From Mycobacteriaceae bacterium (GTDB taxonomy: Bacteria; Actinomycetota; Actinomycetes; Mycobacteriales; Mycobacteriaceae): a stretch of DNA of 34,760 nt. Within the stretch, counting starts at the first letter, position 1. Each line of letters starts with the position of its first letter. Shown here one piece after another: positions 1 through 6,926 of this stretch. The translations under genes and the position numbers were made by a program. The notes beneath the pieces were generated by a model. The model made no database searches and was not told the DNA's origin. It saw nothing but the letters and a program-made list of their open reading frames with translations. The DNA lies in the NCBI GenBank assembly GCA_019749805.1, contig JAIEPH010000116.1, positions 1 to 34,760 of the forward strand. The letters run 5' to 3'.

Positions 1-27
1 AAATTCAGGGATCACCCACGTGTCCCG

Positions 28-106
28 GTCGGACGTTCGGACCACCCGCGGACCCACACAAAGGCTAAATGTCGGACGTCGCGCTTAGGTTGAACACAAG
101 TCCGAC
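28..106. repeat. Repeated GTCGGAC motif upstream of the HTH-LAGLIDADG gene
   Basis: The 9-mer GTCGGACGT occurs at 28-36 and again at 71-79. An inverted copy of its core (GTCCGAC) lies at 100-106, just before the ribosome binding site. A related GTTCGGACC follows the first copy. A possible -10 box (TAGGTT) sits at 86-91, between the second and third copies, and a GAAAGGGG ribosome binding site at about 107-114. Copies around a promoter suggest an operator, perhaps for the helix-turn-helix protein encoded just downstream. That role is inference; the repeats are directly visible. Confidence 0.45.
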
Positions 107-120
107 GAAAGGGGCAGGTC

Positions 121-891
121 ATGCGATCTGCCGAAGAGTTCAACGCTGCGCGGCGCCTCATTGCAGCCGGCGTCAACGACTGCGCAATCGCTCGCCAGCT
201 CGGCGTTCCGCGAACGACCGTGCGGGATTGGCGACGTAGACCGCAGATTCGGCGGAGGCTCGACGGCGGACCGCCTTGCGGCGTGTATCACGACTTCTCC
301 GCACTTCCGGTTGCCGCCTACTGCTATGTGCTGGCGATGTATTTAGGCGACGGTTCGATTTCGCGGGCGACCCGCGTCTGGCATCTACGGATCACCCTCG
401 ACCAGAAATATCCAACGATTATCGAACGCTGTTGCCAGGCCATCGAGCTTCTGATGCCTGGCCAACGGGCCGGGATTGTGAAACGCATCGGGTGTTTCGA
501 CGTTTCACTCTTCTCGAAACACTGGCCGTGCCTGTTACCCCAACATGGTCCTGGCAAGAAGCACACGAGACCTATTCGACTCGAGCCCTGGCAACAAGCG
601 CTCGTCGACCAAGCCACCGAAGAATTCGTCCTCGGATTGATCCACAGCGACGGCTGCCGCGTCGTCGCGAATGACCGCGGCGTCGCCAGCGTGCGCTACC
701 ACTTCTCGAACCGATCCGAAGACATCATCGGGTTGTTCACCGCCGCACTCGACAAGCTCGGTATTCATTGGACGCGGTCGACCAAGTACATCGTGTCGAT
801 CTACCGAAAGGCCGATACCGCCCGATTAGACGAGTTCATCGGCCCGAAGACCCGCGCGGTACCGTTGGAAGGTGTCCACTACGCGGCGTAG
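121..891 (+). CDS. HTH and LAGLIDADG-like DNA-binding protein (possible domesticated homing endonuclease)
   Basis: This 256-residue protein begins with a homeodomain-like helix-turn-helix (about residues 5-40; ARQLGVPRTTVRDW is a typical recognition-helix pattern). Two LAGLIDADG-type motifs follow: YVLAMYLGDGS around D77 and FVLGLIHSDG around D177, exactly 100 residues apart. Both acidic residues that would bind metal in the endonuclease family are kept, so nuclease activity cannot be excluded. Free-standing HTH-LAGLIDADG proteins occur in actinobacteria, often annotated as transcriptional regulators, and WhiA shows that the fold can be reused for DNA binding. No intein or intron host is seen around it. 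The ATG is preceded by GAAAGGGG. Its last 20 bases overlap the start of the next gene. The biological role is unknown. Confidence 0.75.
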   Translation: MRSAEEFNAARRLIAAGVNDCAIARQLGVPRTTVRDWRRRPQIRRRLDGGPPCGVYHDFSALPVAAYCYVLAMYLGDGSISRATRVWHLRITLDQKYPTIIERCCQAIELLMPGQRAGIVKRIGCFDVSLFSKHWPCLLPQHGPGKKHTRPIRLEPWQQALVDQATEEFVLGLIHSDGCRVVANDRGVASVRYHFSNRSEDIIGLFTAALDKLGIHWTRSTKYIVSIYRKADTARLDEFIGPKTRAVPLEGVHYAA

Positions 892-1246
892 CAGGCCGGC
901 GCTCATCGCGTTGGCGGTGCTTGGCGCCGTCGGCTGCCTGGCCCTGGCCTGGTGGCAGTGGACCCGCTTCGAGTCCGCATCGGGCACCTTCGTCAACCTC
1001 GGCTACGCCCTACAGTGGCCGCTGTTCGCCGGCTTCGTCGTCTACGCGTACTACAAATTCGTGCGCTTCGAGGAAGCGCCGCCGGAGCCGAAGCGGCACG
1101 ATGGGATCACCGAGATACCCGCGGGCCTGCTGCCCGAACGACCCGCGGCCGAGACCCGACCCGCCGACGACGACCCCGTGTTGGGCGAGTACAACGCGTA
1201 CCTCGCCGAGCTCGCCAAGGAAGACAAGGAACGACCGACGACATGA
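872..1246 (+). CDS. Small membrane protein, LprD-like (Rv1343c-type)
   Basis: This 124-residue protein starts at GTG inside the 3' end of the HTH-LAGLIDADG gene. It has an N-terminal hydrophobic segment (about residues 9-25, containing a Cys after AVG, a poor lipobox), a WWQW motif and a second hydrophobic segment (about 46-63). A charged, acidic cytoplasmic-looking tail with many E, D and P residues follows. Position and neighbour (a DUF3817 gene) match the M. tuberculosis Rv1343c/Rv1342c pair, where the first is called LprD. Whether it is lipidated is doubtful, because the residue at -3 of the Cys is Ala. The stop overlaps the next start as ATGA, so the two are very probably cotranslated. 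Function is unknown. Confidence 0.75.
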   Translation: MSTTRRSRPALIALAVLGAVGCLALAWWQWTRFESASGTFVNLGYALQWPLFAGFVVYAYYKFVRFEEAPPEPKRHDGITEIPAGLLPERPAAETRPADDDPVLGEYNAYLAELAKEDKERPTT

Positions 1247-1575
1247 CGGAGACCACCGGCACCCCCGTTGAAAGCATCCGCAAGGCGCTGATGGGCTACC
1301 GCGTCACAGCCTGGATCACCGGCATCTGGTTGATCGCGCTCTGCTACGAGATGGTGATGAAGTACGGCTTCGGCGTGGAGGGCCTGAACTGGATCGCGGT
1401 CGTGCACGGCTGGGTGTACTTCGTCTACCTGCTCTTCACCGCCAACCTTGCGGTCAAGGTGCGCTGGCCGATCGCCAAGACCATCGGCATCCTGCTGGCG
1501 GGCACGATCCCACTGGTCGGCATCATCGTCGAACAGATTCAGACCCGCGAGATCAAGCAGAAGCACGGCCTGTAG
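1243..1575 (+). CDS. DUF3817 integral membrane protein (Rv1342c-type)
   Basis: This 110-residue protein has three predicted membrane segments: about residues 18-37 (the ITGIWLIALCYEM region), 48-66 and 75-96. A basic C-terminus follows. The sequence pattern, with a WVYFVYLLFTANLA core, fits the DUF3817 family of small actinobacterial membrane proteins. The ATG overlaps the stop of the upstream gene (ATGA at 1243-1246). The gene ends four bases before the stop of the convergent dehalogenase-like gene. A second DUF3817 protein is encoded at 25265-25648. The biochemical function of the family is not known to me. Confidence 0.85.
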   Translation: MTETTGTPVESIRKALMGYRVTAWITGIWLIALCYEMVMKYGFGVEGLNWIAVVHGWVYFVYLLFTANLAVKVRWPIAKTIGILLAGTIPLVGIIVEQIQTREIKQKHGL

Positions 1576-1578
1576 CCG

Positions 1579-2460
1579 TCACGTCAGGTGCTTGAGCACC
1601 TCTTCGGCCAGTCGCTCACCACGATCCTCCTGCAGGAAGTGTGACGCGCCCTCGATCCTCACCTGCTCTGTAGCACCGGGAATCAGGTCGCAAAACGCTT
1701 GCCCCGCTTTCGGATACGGGAAGATCGGATCCTGATCGGAGAACGCGACCAACGCCGGCTTCTGCCACCGCGACAGCTCATCGGCGACCGCACTCATCAC
1801 CTGTGCTCCAGGGGCGTCTTCGGTGAGCGGCACCAATAGCGGGAACTGCGCCGCGCCGGCCTTCGACTCAACCGTCGGGAACGGTGCATCGTAAGCAGCG
1901 ACGACATCCTCGGGCAGCTCCGTCGCCGTAGCGCCCTGGATCACGAAGCCGACCGGCAGGTCCGGGTTCTTCTCGGCAAAGTCGCGCCACGCCATGAATC
2001 CTTTGGAGACCCGCCCCGTGAACAGCCCGGTGTTGAAGATCGCCAGCGCACCAACACGATCGGCGTTCTCGACGGCCCACCGCAGTCCGATCGCCCCACC
2101 CCAGTCCTGCACCACCACGATCGCGTCGCTCAGATCCAGACCCGCGAGGACGCGCGAGGTCAGCTCCGTGTGGCGGTCGTAGGTGTACCACCCCCGGTCG
2201 GTCGGTTTGTCCGATCGACCGAAACCCGCGTAGTCCGGCACGACCACGCGGTGGCCGGCCTCCACCAGAGGACCGACCATCTTGCGATAGAGGTACGCCC
2301 AGCTGGGCTCCCCGTGAAAACAGACGATCGGCCGGCCGCCGCGCGGCCCCTCGTCGACGTAGTGCATACGCAGGCCGTCGACATCGACGTAGTTGGGCGC
2401 GAAGTCGTAGCCCGGCAGATTCTCAAAGCGTTCGTCCGGTGTCCGGAACACCTCAGTCAT
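1579..2460 (-). CDS. Haloalkane dehalogenase-like alpha/beta hydrolase
   Basis: This 293-residue alpha/beta-hydrolase resembles subfamily I haloalkane dehalogenases (DhlA/DmbB type), which hydrolyse carbon-halogen bonds to alcohols. Visible catalytic elements are the oxyanion HGEP motif (residues 49-52), nucleophile D119 in VQDWGG, the adjacent halide-binding W120, acid D244 in SDQDP and base H274 in GASHF. W158 in the cap (FMAWRDF) aligns by eye with the second halide-stabilising Trp of DhlA/DmbB, which favours a true dehalogenase over an epoxide hydrolase. The natural substrate cannot be told from sequence. The gene is divergent from a TetR regulator with a 53-base shared promoter/operator. 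A TAGGTT -10 box six bases before the ATG suggests a leaderless mRNA. Confidence 0.85.
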   Translation of the reverse strand: MTEVFRTPDERFENLPGYDFAPNYVDVDGLRMHYVDEGPRGGRPIVCFHGEPSWAYLYRKMVGPLVEAGHRVVVPDYAGFGRSDKPTDRGWYTYDRHTELTSRVLAGLDLSDAIVVVQDWGGAIGLRWAVENADRVGALAIFNTGLFTGRVSKGFMAWRDFAEKNPDLPVGFVIQGATATELPEDVVAAYDAPFPTVESKAGAAQFPLLVPLTEDAPGAQVMSAVADELSRWQKPALVAFSDQDPIFPYPKAGQAFCDLIPGATEQVRIEGASHFLQEDRGERLAEEVLKHLT

Positions 2461-2466
2461 GCAGTC

Positions 2467-2496
2467 AACCTAGACCCGTGTTGACCGACCGGTCAA
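2467..2496 (-). promoter_or_regulatory. Predicted leaderless promoter of the dehalogenase-like gene
   Basis: On the minus strand a -35 TTGACC (2496-2491) and a -10 TAGGTT (2472-2467) are 18 bases apart. The -10 ends six bases before the ATG at 2460, so transcription would start at or next to the start codon. The -35 lies in one arm of the palindrome at 2480-2497, so a repressor bound there would block it. Confidence 0.5.
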
Positions 2497-2497
2497 C
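2480..2497. promoter_or_regulatory. Palindromic TetR-type operator
   Basis: GTTGACC-GACC-GGTCAAC is an 18-bp inverted repeat with perfect 7-bp arms and a 4-bp centre. It sits between the divergent dehalogenase-like and TetR genes and covers both predicted -35 elements. This is the usual arrangement for a TetR repressor controlling itself and its divergent neighbour. The palindrome is directly seen; the identity of the bound protein is inferred from context. Confidence 0.75.
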
Positions 2498-2507
2498 TAT
2501 GTAGAAT
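2481..2507 (+). promoter_or_regulatory. Predicted leaderless promoter of the tetR gene
   Basis: A -35 TTGACC (2481-2486) and -10 TAGAAT (2502-2507) are 15 bases apart. Six bases then lead to the ATG at 2514, so a leaderless transcript is predicted. The -35 forms part of the operator palindrome. Confidence 0.45.
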
Positions 2508-2513
2508 CGGCGC

Positions 2514-3248
2514 ATGCCACGCACGTCGGACGCGCGCGAGCGGATCGTCACGACGGCCGCACGGTTGTTTCTCGAACGCAGCTACCAGGCCGTCGGCGTC
2601 GACGAACTGTGCCAGGCTGCCGACGTCCGCAAGGGCAGCTTCTACCACTACTTCTCGTCGAAGTCCGAGCTGGCAAAAGCGGTGATCGACCTGCATGCCG
2701 AGGTCTTCGCGCGGCGGTTGTCCGGCTCACCCGCCGCGACACCGGCGCAGAAACTACATGCGATCCCCGACGCGATCGGCAGCATCCAGACCGCGCTGGA
2801 AGTTCAGTTCGGGCGGGCGGTCGGCTGCCCGTTCGGGAACTTCGCCGCCGAACTATCGACCACCGACGACGATCTGAGAACACATCTAGCCGGCGTGCTG
2901 GGCGCGATGGAGCGCCACCTCGCCAGGGCGTGCCACGACGCGGCCGAGGCGGGCGTACTGCGCGAGGGCACCGACCCGGATCGGCTCGCGCACGCATTGC
3001 TGGCGCAGTACCAGGGAATCATCGTGCTCGCCAAGCTCAACGACTCCGGCGTCGACGCCCTCGCGCCCGCACTACATGACTTCATCGACGGCTATCTCGT
3101 CGATGCACGCACTCAGCCGGCCAACTCCCGTAGCGCGGGCACCAACAGCGCCAAGGCCCGACCGCGATGCGACGCGGCATCCTTCTCGGCGGGGCTGAGC
3201 TCCGCGGCCGTGCGCGTCGACCCCGACGGCAGGAACACCGGGTCGTAG
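2514..3248 (+). CDS. TetR family transcriptional repressor
   Basis: This 244-residue protein has a clear N-terminal TetR helix-turn-helix (about residues 8-55), with the recognition helix in VRKGSFYHYFSSKSEL. A helical ligand-binding/dimerisation domain follows. It is divergent from the dehalogenase-like hydrolase and probably binds the palindrome at 2480-2497. Typical members are about 190-200 residues. Here the reading frame continues about 45 residues further as antisense to the 3' end of rdgB (overlap 3113-3248). That tail is rich in S, A, R and P and shows no fold, so it looks like read-through after loss of an original stop near position 3110. The overlap makes this a 136-base tail-to-tail gene pair. 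The inducer is unknown, plausibly a substrate of the hydrolase. Confidence 0.85.
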   Translation: MPRTSDARERIVTTAARLFLERSYQAVGVDELCQAADVRKGSFYHYFSSKSELAKAVIDLHAEVFARRLSGSPAATPAQKLHAIPDAIGSIQTALEVQFGRAVGCPFGNFAAELSTTDDDLRTHLAGVLGAMERHLARACHDAAEAGVLREGTDPDRLAHALLAQYQGIIVLAKLNDSGVDALAPALHDFIDGYLVDARTQPANSRSAGTNSAKARPRCDAASFSAGLSSAAVRVDPDGRNTGS

Positions 3249-3727
3249 CCGAATCCGCCGTCACCCCGCGGCTCTCGCACGATGGCGCCCGGCCACTCGC
3301 CGCGCACCACAACTTCGCCTGCATCAGACACCAGCGCGCACGCCGACACGAATGCTGCACCCCGCCGTGAGTCAGGGACATCACCCAACTGCCCCAACAA
3401 CAACGACCTGTTGGCTCGATCTTTTTCGGCGGCATCGCCGGCCACGCCCGACCACCGTGCCGATAACACTCCCGGCATGCCGTTCAGCGCCGCCACCTCG
3501 AGACCCGAGTCGTCGGCGACCGACGCCAATCCCGTCGCGCGATATGCATCGCGCGCCTTCGCCAACGCGTTCTCCTCGAACGTCGCGCCCGTCTCCGGTG
3601 CTTCGTCGAAGGCCGCGACGTCATCGAGCGACAGCAGCGTCAACGCCGAAACCCCCGCAGCGTCGAGTACGCGGTGCAATTCGACCAGCTTCTTGCGGTT
3701 GCGGCTCGCTACGAGTAACTCGGTCAG
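3113..3727 (-). CDS. rdgB: RdgB/HAM1 non-canonical purine NTP pyrophosphatase
   Basis: RdgB hydrolyses XTP, ITP and dITP to the monophosphates and keeps deaminated purines out of nucleic acids. Seen in the sequence are the substrate motif ASRNRKK (residues 7-13), ADDSGLEV (71-78), a GDGGFGYDPVF block and a C-terminal SHRGRAL. No ATG, GTG or TTG is available ahead of the essential ASRNRKK motif after the last in-frame stop. The first canonical codon (TTG, 3679-3677) would delete it. I therefore place the start at CTG (3727-3725), which overlaps the rph stop as CTGA and gives 204 residues, the same length I recall for M. tuberculosis Rv1341. The start codon is odd and needs proof. The gene lies last in the clpS-to-rdgB run and its 3' end overlaps the tetR gene. 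Confidence 0.85.
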   Translation of the reverse strand: MTELLVASRNRKKLVELHRVLDAAGVSALTLLSLDDVAAFDEAPETGATFEENALAKARDAYRATGLASVADDSGLEVAALNGMPGVLSARWSGVAGDAAEKDRANRSLLLGQLGDVPDSRRGAAFVSACALVSDAGEVVVRGEWPGAIVREPRGDGGFGYDPVFLPSGSTRTAAELSPAEKDAASHRGRALALLVPALRELAG

Positions 3728-4506
3728 CTTCCGAACGCTTTCTTCGCCGGCTCCGACGACTCCGGCAGCACTCCGGGATAGGGCAGCTCCAGTGCCTCTT
3801 GCTGGATCACGAAGATCTGTTCACACGCGGCCATCGCGGCGTCGAGCATCTTGTCCAGGGTGGAGCGCGGGAACGTCGCCCCTTCACCGGTGCCCTGGAT
3901 CTCGACCAGTGTGCCGGTGTCGGTGGCGACGACGTTCATGTCCACCTCAGCGCGCGAGTCCTCCGTATACGGCAGGTCGACGCGGACACGGCCGTCGACC
4001 ACCCCGACACTGACCGCCGCAATCGCACACGACAACGGCCGCGGATCCGACAGCTTGCCCCCCGCGCCCAGGTACGTCACGGCATCGGCCAGCGCGACGT
4101 ACGCCCCGGTGATCGCCGCGGTGCGGGTGCCGCCGTCGGCCTGCAGCACATCGCAGTCGATCGCGATGGTGTTCTCACCGAGCGCACCCAGGTCGATGCA
4201 CGCGCGCAGCGACCGCCCGACGAGCCGGCTGATCTCCTGCGTACGGCCCCCGACGCGGCCCTTGACCGACTCACGGTCGGAACGGTCGTGGGTGGCGGCG
4301 GGCAGCATCGCGTACTCGGCGGTCAACCAGCCCTGTCCCGAACCCTTACGCCAGCGCGGCACACCTTCGGTGACGCTCGCCGTGCACATGACCCGGGTCT
4401 GGCCGAACTCCACGAGTACCGAACCGGCGGGGTGAGTGGTGAAGCCGCGGGTGATGCGGACCGGCCGCAGCTCGTCGTCAAGCCGACCATCTTCTCGTCT
4501 GGACAC
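3724..4506 (-). CDS. rph: Ribonuclease PH
   Basis: This 260-residue phosphorolytic 3'-5' exoribonuclease trims the 3' ends of tRNA precursors, using phosphate and releasing nucleoside diphosphates. It begins with the family signature RREDGRLDDELRPV. It also shows GWLTAEYAMLP (about 59-69), the RTQEISRLVGRSLRA block and the phosphate-binding GTR (126-128) in DVLQADGGTRTAAITGA. Length is slightly above the roughly 240 usual in other bacteria, due to the C-terminal tail. It lies between the phosphodiesterase gene (59-base gap) and rdgB, whose likely CTG start overlaps the rph stop. The rph-rdgB pairing is common in actinobacteria. Confidence 0.97.
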   Translation of the reverse strand: MSRREDGRLDDELRPVRITRGFTTHPAGSVLVEFGQTRVMCTASVTEGVPRWRKGSGQGWLTAEYAMLPAATHDRSDRESVKGRVGGRTQEISRLVGRSLRACIDLGALGENTIAIDCDVLQADGGTRTAAITGAYVALADAVTYLGAGGKLSDPRPLSCAIAAVSVGVVDGRVRVDLPYTEDSRAEVDMNVVATDTGTLVEIQGTGEGATFPRSTLDKMLDAAMAACEQIFVIQQEALELPYPGVLPESSEPAKKAFGS

Positions 4507-4565
4507 GGGCCAACCCTATCGGGTGGGCCCGACGCGCCGGTCGAGCCGGCAACCCGGGTCTGAAG

Positions 4566-5339
4566 CTAGGACTTGGCGATCTCGAATGACTCACCGCACA
4601 CCACGGCGTGCACCGGACCGTCGAACTCGGCCTTGGCTTCGCTGATGACATCCTCACGGGACGTCCAGGGCGGGATGTGCGTCAGCAGCAGTTCGCCGAC
4701 GCCCGCATTGGCCGCGGCCCGGCCGGCTTCTGTTCCCGACAGGTGCAGCCTCGGAGGCCGCTCCGGGGAATGCGTCCACGACGCCTCGCACAAAAACACG
4801 TCGGCTCCCCGGGCGAGGTCGATCAGCGCATCGCAGTAGCCGGTGTCACCGCTATAGACCAACGTGGCACCCGCCGGGTCGGTGATCCGGAAGCCGTAAG
4901 ACTCAGTGGGATGGCAGACGAGGCGAGGCACGACGTTCAGCGTCCCGAGATCTACCGCGCGGTTGTCCACCCAGTGCCGGATGTCGAAGATGTCCGAGAA
5001 GTCATCGATCTCCCCGCCCTCGGGCGATGACGCGGCGCCCAGCCGAGCCCAGGTATTGGCCGGCCCGTACATCACGCCACGCTCCTGAGCCGGCGACGGG
5101 TGATAGCGCCGCCATACGAACAGGCCCGGCAGGTCAAGGCAATGGTCCGCGTGCAGATGCGAGAGGAGTACGTATACGGAGTTGGGATCGGCGTACCGCT
5201 GCAGCGCCCCGAGCACGCCGCCACCGAAATCAAGGACTAGCGGTGGGGTGTCCGGAGCGGTGACAAGGTAGCCGGACGCTGGCGAATCAGGCCCGACAAC
5301 ACTGCCGGAGCAACCGAGTACGGTGATTCGCACACTCAC
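4566..5339 (-). CDS. Metallo-beta-lactamase-fold phosphodiesterase, Rv1339-type (cAMP phosphodiesterase)
   Basis: This protein of about 257 residues has the metallo-beta-lactamase fold with the zinc-binding HLHADH motif at residues 61-66. Further metal-site histidines and Asp appear in VCHPTES, YSGDTGYC and LLTHIP. It closely matches M. tuberculosis Rv1339 as I remember it, which has been described as an atypical class II cyclic-AMP phosphodiesterase. The GTG start (5339-5337) is chosen because homology begins there with SVRITVLGCSGSV. A longer upstream frame runs antigenically meaninglessly through murI in another frame and is ignored. A second GTG two codons on is an alternative. It lies 58 bases after murI. 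With the adenylate cyclase at 28493 it could set the cAMP level. Confidence 0.85.
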   Translation of the reverse strand: MSVRITVLGCSGSVVGPDSPASGYLVTAPDTPPLVLDFGGGVLGALQRYADPNSVYVLLSHLHADHCLDLPGLFVWRRYHPSPAQERGVMYGPANTWARLGAASSPEGGEIDDFSDIFDIRHWVDNRAVDLGTLNVVPRLVCHPTESYGFRITDPAGATLVYSGDTGYCDALIDLARGADVFLCEASWTHSPERPPRLHLSGTEAGRAAANAGVGELLLTHIPPWTSREDVISEAKAEFDGPVHAVVCGESFEIAKS

Positions 5340-5397
5340 TAGCTTGCCATGCCCACCATCCGCAAGACGAAAACATCGCTCGTTTGCGTGACCGAAT

Positions 5398-6231
5398 TCA
5401 TTTTTGGACTTTGACAGTGTGCTGAACAGGGCGAACACCGTCGATTGTCGGGCCGAGGAACCGACCCGCGAGTGTGGTGAACGCCTCAGGATCGCCGGTC
5501 GCCTCGAAACGACGTCGAACCGCAGGCCCCGCGTCGCCCGGATGCGGATGCAGCAAATCTGATTGGCTGAGTACACGCAGCAAGTCCTTGGCGGTCTCCT
5601 CGGCGCTGGACACCAGTGTCACGTGGTCGCCCATCGCGAGTTGGATCAGACCCGACAGCATCGGGTAGTGCGTGCACCCCAGCACCAGCGTGTCCACCTC
5701 AGCGCGCTGGAGGGGCTCGAGATACCCCTCCGCGAGGCCGAGCACCTGGCGTCCACTCGTCACTCCCCGCTCGACGAAGTCGACGAACCGGGGGCACGCC
5801 ACCCCGATCACCTCGGTGTCGCGCGCCGCCGCGAACGCGTCGTGGTAGGCCCCCGACGCGATGGTTGCCTCTGTGCCGATGACGCCGATGCGGCCGTTGC
5901 GGGTGGCGGCCACGGCACGACGGACGGCGGGCAGGATCACCTCGACCACGGGCACCGGCGCGTAGCGCTCCCTGGCGTCGCGCAGACATGCCGACGAGGC
6001 CGTATTGCACGCGATAACAAGCGCTTTGACACCGCGGGACACCAGATCGTCGCCGATCGCCAGCGCATGTCCGCGGATCTCTGGAATGGTGAGCGGACCG
6101 TAGGGACCGTTGGCGGTGTCCCCGACGTAGATGATGTTTTCGTCCGGTAGCTGGTCGATGATCGCGCGGGCGACGGTCAACCCGCCGACCCCGGAGTCGA
6201 AGATCCCGACGGGCGCAGTTGCAGAACTCAC
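5398..6231 (-). CDS. murI: Glutamate racemase
   Basis: This 277-residue enzyme converts L- to D-glutamate for peptidoglycan. The two catalytic cysteines are in place: C75 in ACNTASS and C186 in LGCTHYP, the latter with H188. The N-terminal GIFDSGVGGL motif and the GDTANGPYG loop are typical. The GTG start overlaps the stop of the upstream rhomboid gene by four bases (GTGA at 6231-6228), indicating translational coupling. Confidence 0.97.
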   Translation of the reverse strand: MSSATAPVGIFDSGVGGLTVARAIIDQLPDENIIYVGDTANGPYGPLTIPEIRGHALAIGDDLVSRGVKALVIACNTASSACLRDARERYAPVPVVEVILPAVRRAVAATRNGRIGVIGTEATIASGAYHDAFAAARDTEVIGVACPRFVDFVERGVTSGRQVLGLAEGYLEPLQRAEVDTLVLGCTHYPMLSGLIQLAMGDHVTLVSSAEETAKDLLRVLSQSDLLHPHPGDAGPAVRRRFEATGDPEAFTTLAGRFLGPTIDGVRPVQHTVKVQK

Positions 6232-6926
6232 GGCGTCAGGTTGTATGGGTTCTTCGCGGTGACCTTGCGACGTTCACGCGCCTTGCGTTCAGGCCCGGAC
6301 AGCAGGTACGCCGCGACGACGCCGGCAATCGCACCGCACAAATGGCCCTGCCACGAGACGCCGGGGGTGCCGGGCAGGACCCCGAACAGCACGCTGCCGT
6401 AGACCAACAGGACCACGACGCCGACGATGATCTCCCACATCTTGCGCGTGAAGAATCCGAATACGATCAGGAAGGCCAGCCAGCCGAAGATCAGCCCGGA
6501 GGCGCCGATGTGGTTGGTTTCGCAGCGCACGCCGACGTACGGGCAGTGCGCACCGATGTTGCCGAGCAGCCACGTGCCGAGGCCGCCCAGAATCCAGACG
6601 ATGGCCGTTGCGAAGATGAACCGCGACAACCCCGCGAGCGTCATCAGGAAGCCGAGTATGAGGGCCGGAACGGTGTTGGCGATCAGGTGGTTCCAGTCCG
6701 AGTGCAGCAGCGGCGCCCAGATGATGCCCAGCAGTCCGTCGGTCTCCAGCGGCCGGATGCCGTTGTTGTCCAGGCGGTGGCTGGTCAGCGAGTCCCACAA
6801 TTCGATGACCCACAGCAGCACGACGAAGCTGATGATGGTCACGCCGCCCACGATCCAGGCGGGCCGCTTCTTCGGCTCCGCCGGCGTCCCCGATAGCCCC
6901 GGGTATCCCGAACCTGTCAAGCCCAT
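6228..6926 (-). CDS. Rhomboid family intramembrane serine protease (Rv1337-type)
   Basis: This 232-residue membrane protein has a cytoplasmic N-terminus rich in G and P, followed by six or so hydrophobic segments. The rhomboid catalytic dyad is visible: S143 in the GASG motif (141-144) and H195 in WQGHLCGA. H80 and N84 in HSDWNHLIANT supply the usual oxyanion-side residues. It should cleave membrane-anchored proteins within the bilayer; the substrate is unknown. Its start overlaps the end of cysM by ten bases and its stop overlaps murI, so it is buried in the operon. A C-terminal basic tail of about 25 residues follows the last helix. Confidence 0.93.
   Translation of the reverse strand: MGLTGSGYPGLSGTPAEPKKRPAWIVGGVTIISFVVLLWVIELWDSLTSHRLDNNGIRPLETDGLLGIIWAPLLHSDWNHLIANTVPALILGFLMTLAGLSRFIFATAIVWILGGLGTWLLGNIGAHCPYVGVRCETNHIGASGLIFGWLAFLIVFGFFTRKMWEIIVGVVVLLVYGSVLFGVLPGTPGVSWQGHLCGAIAGVVAAYLLSGPERKARERRKVTAKNPYNLTP

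Noticed and set aside
3352..4563. A 403-codon open frame on the plus strand
   Set aside because: It is antisense to rdgB and rph, rich in Arg and Pro, and without motifs.
5340..5576. N-terminal extension of the phosphodiesterase gene from an upstream ATG
   Set aside because: The extension lies out of frame inside murI and has no homology; the family begins at SVRITVLG.
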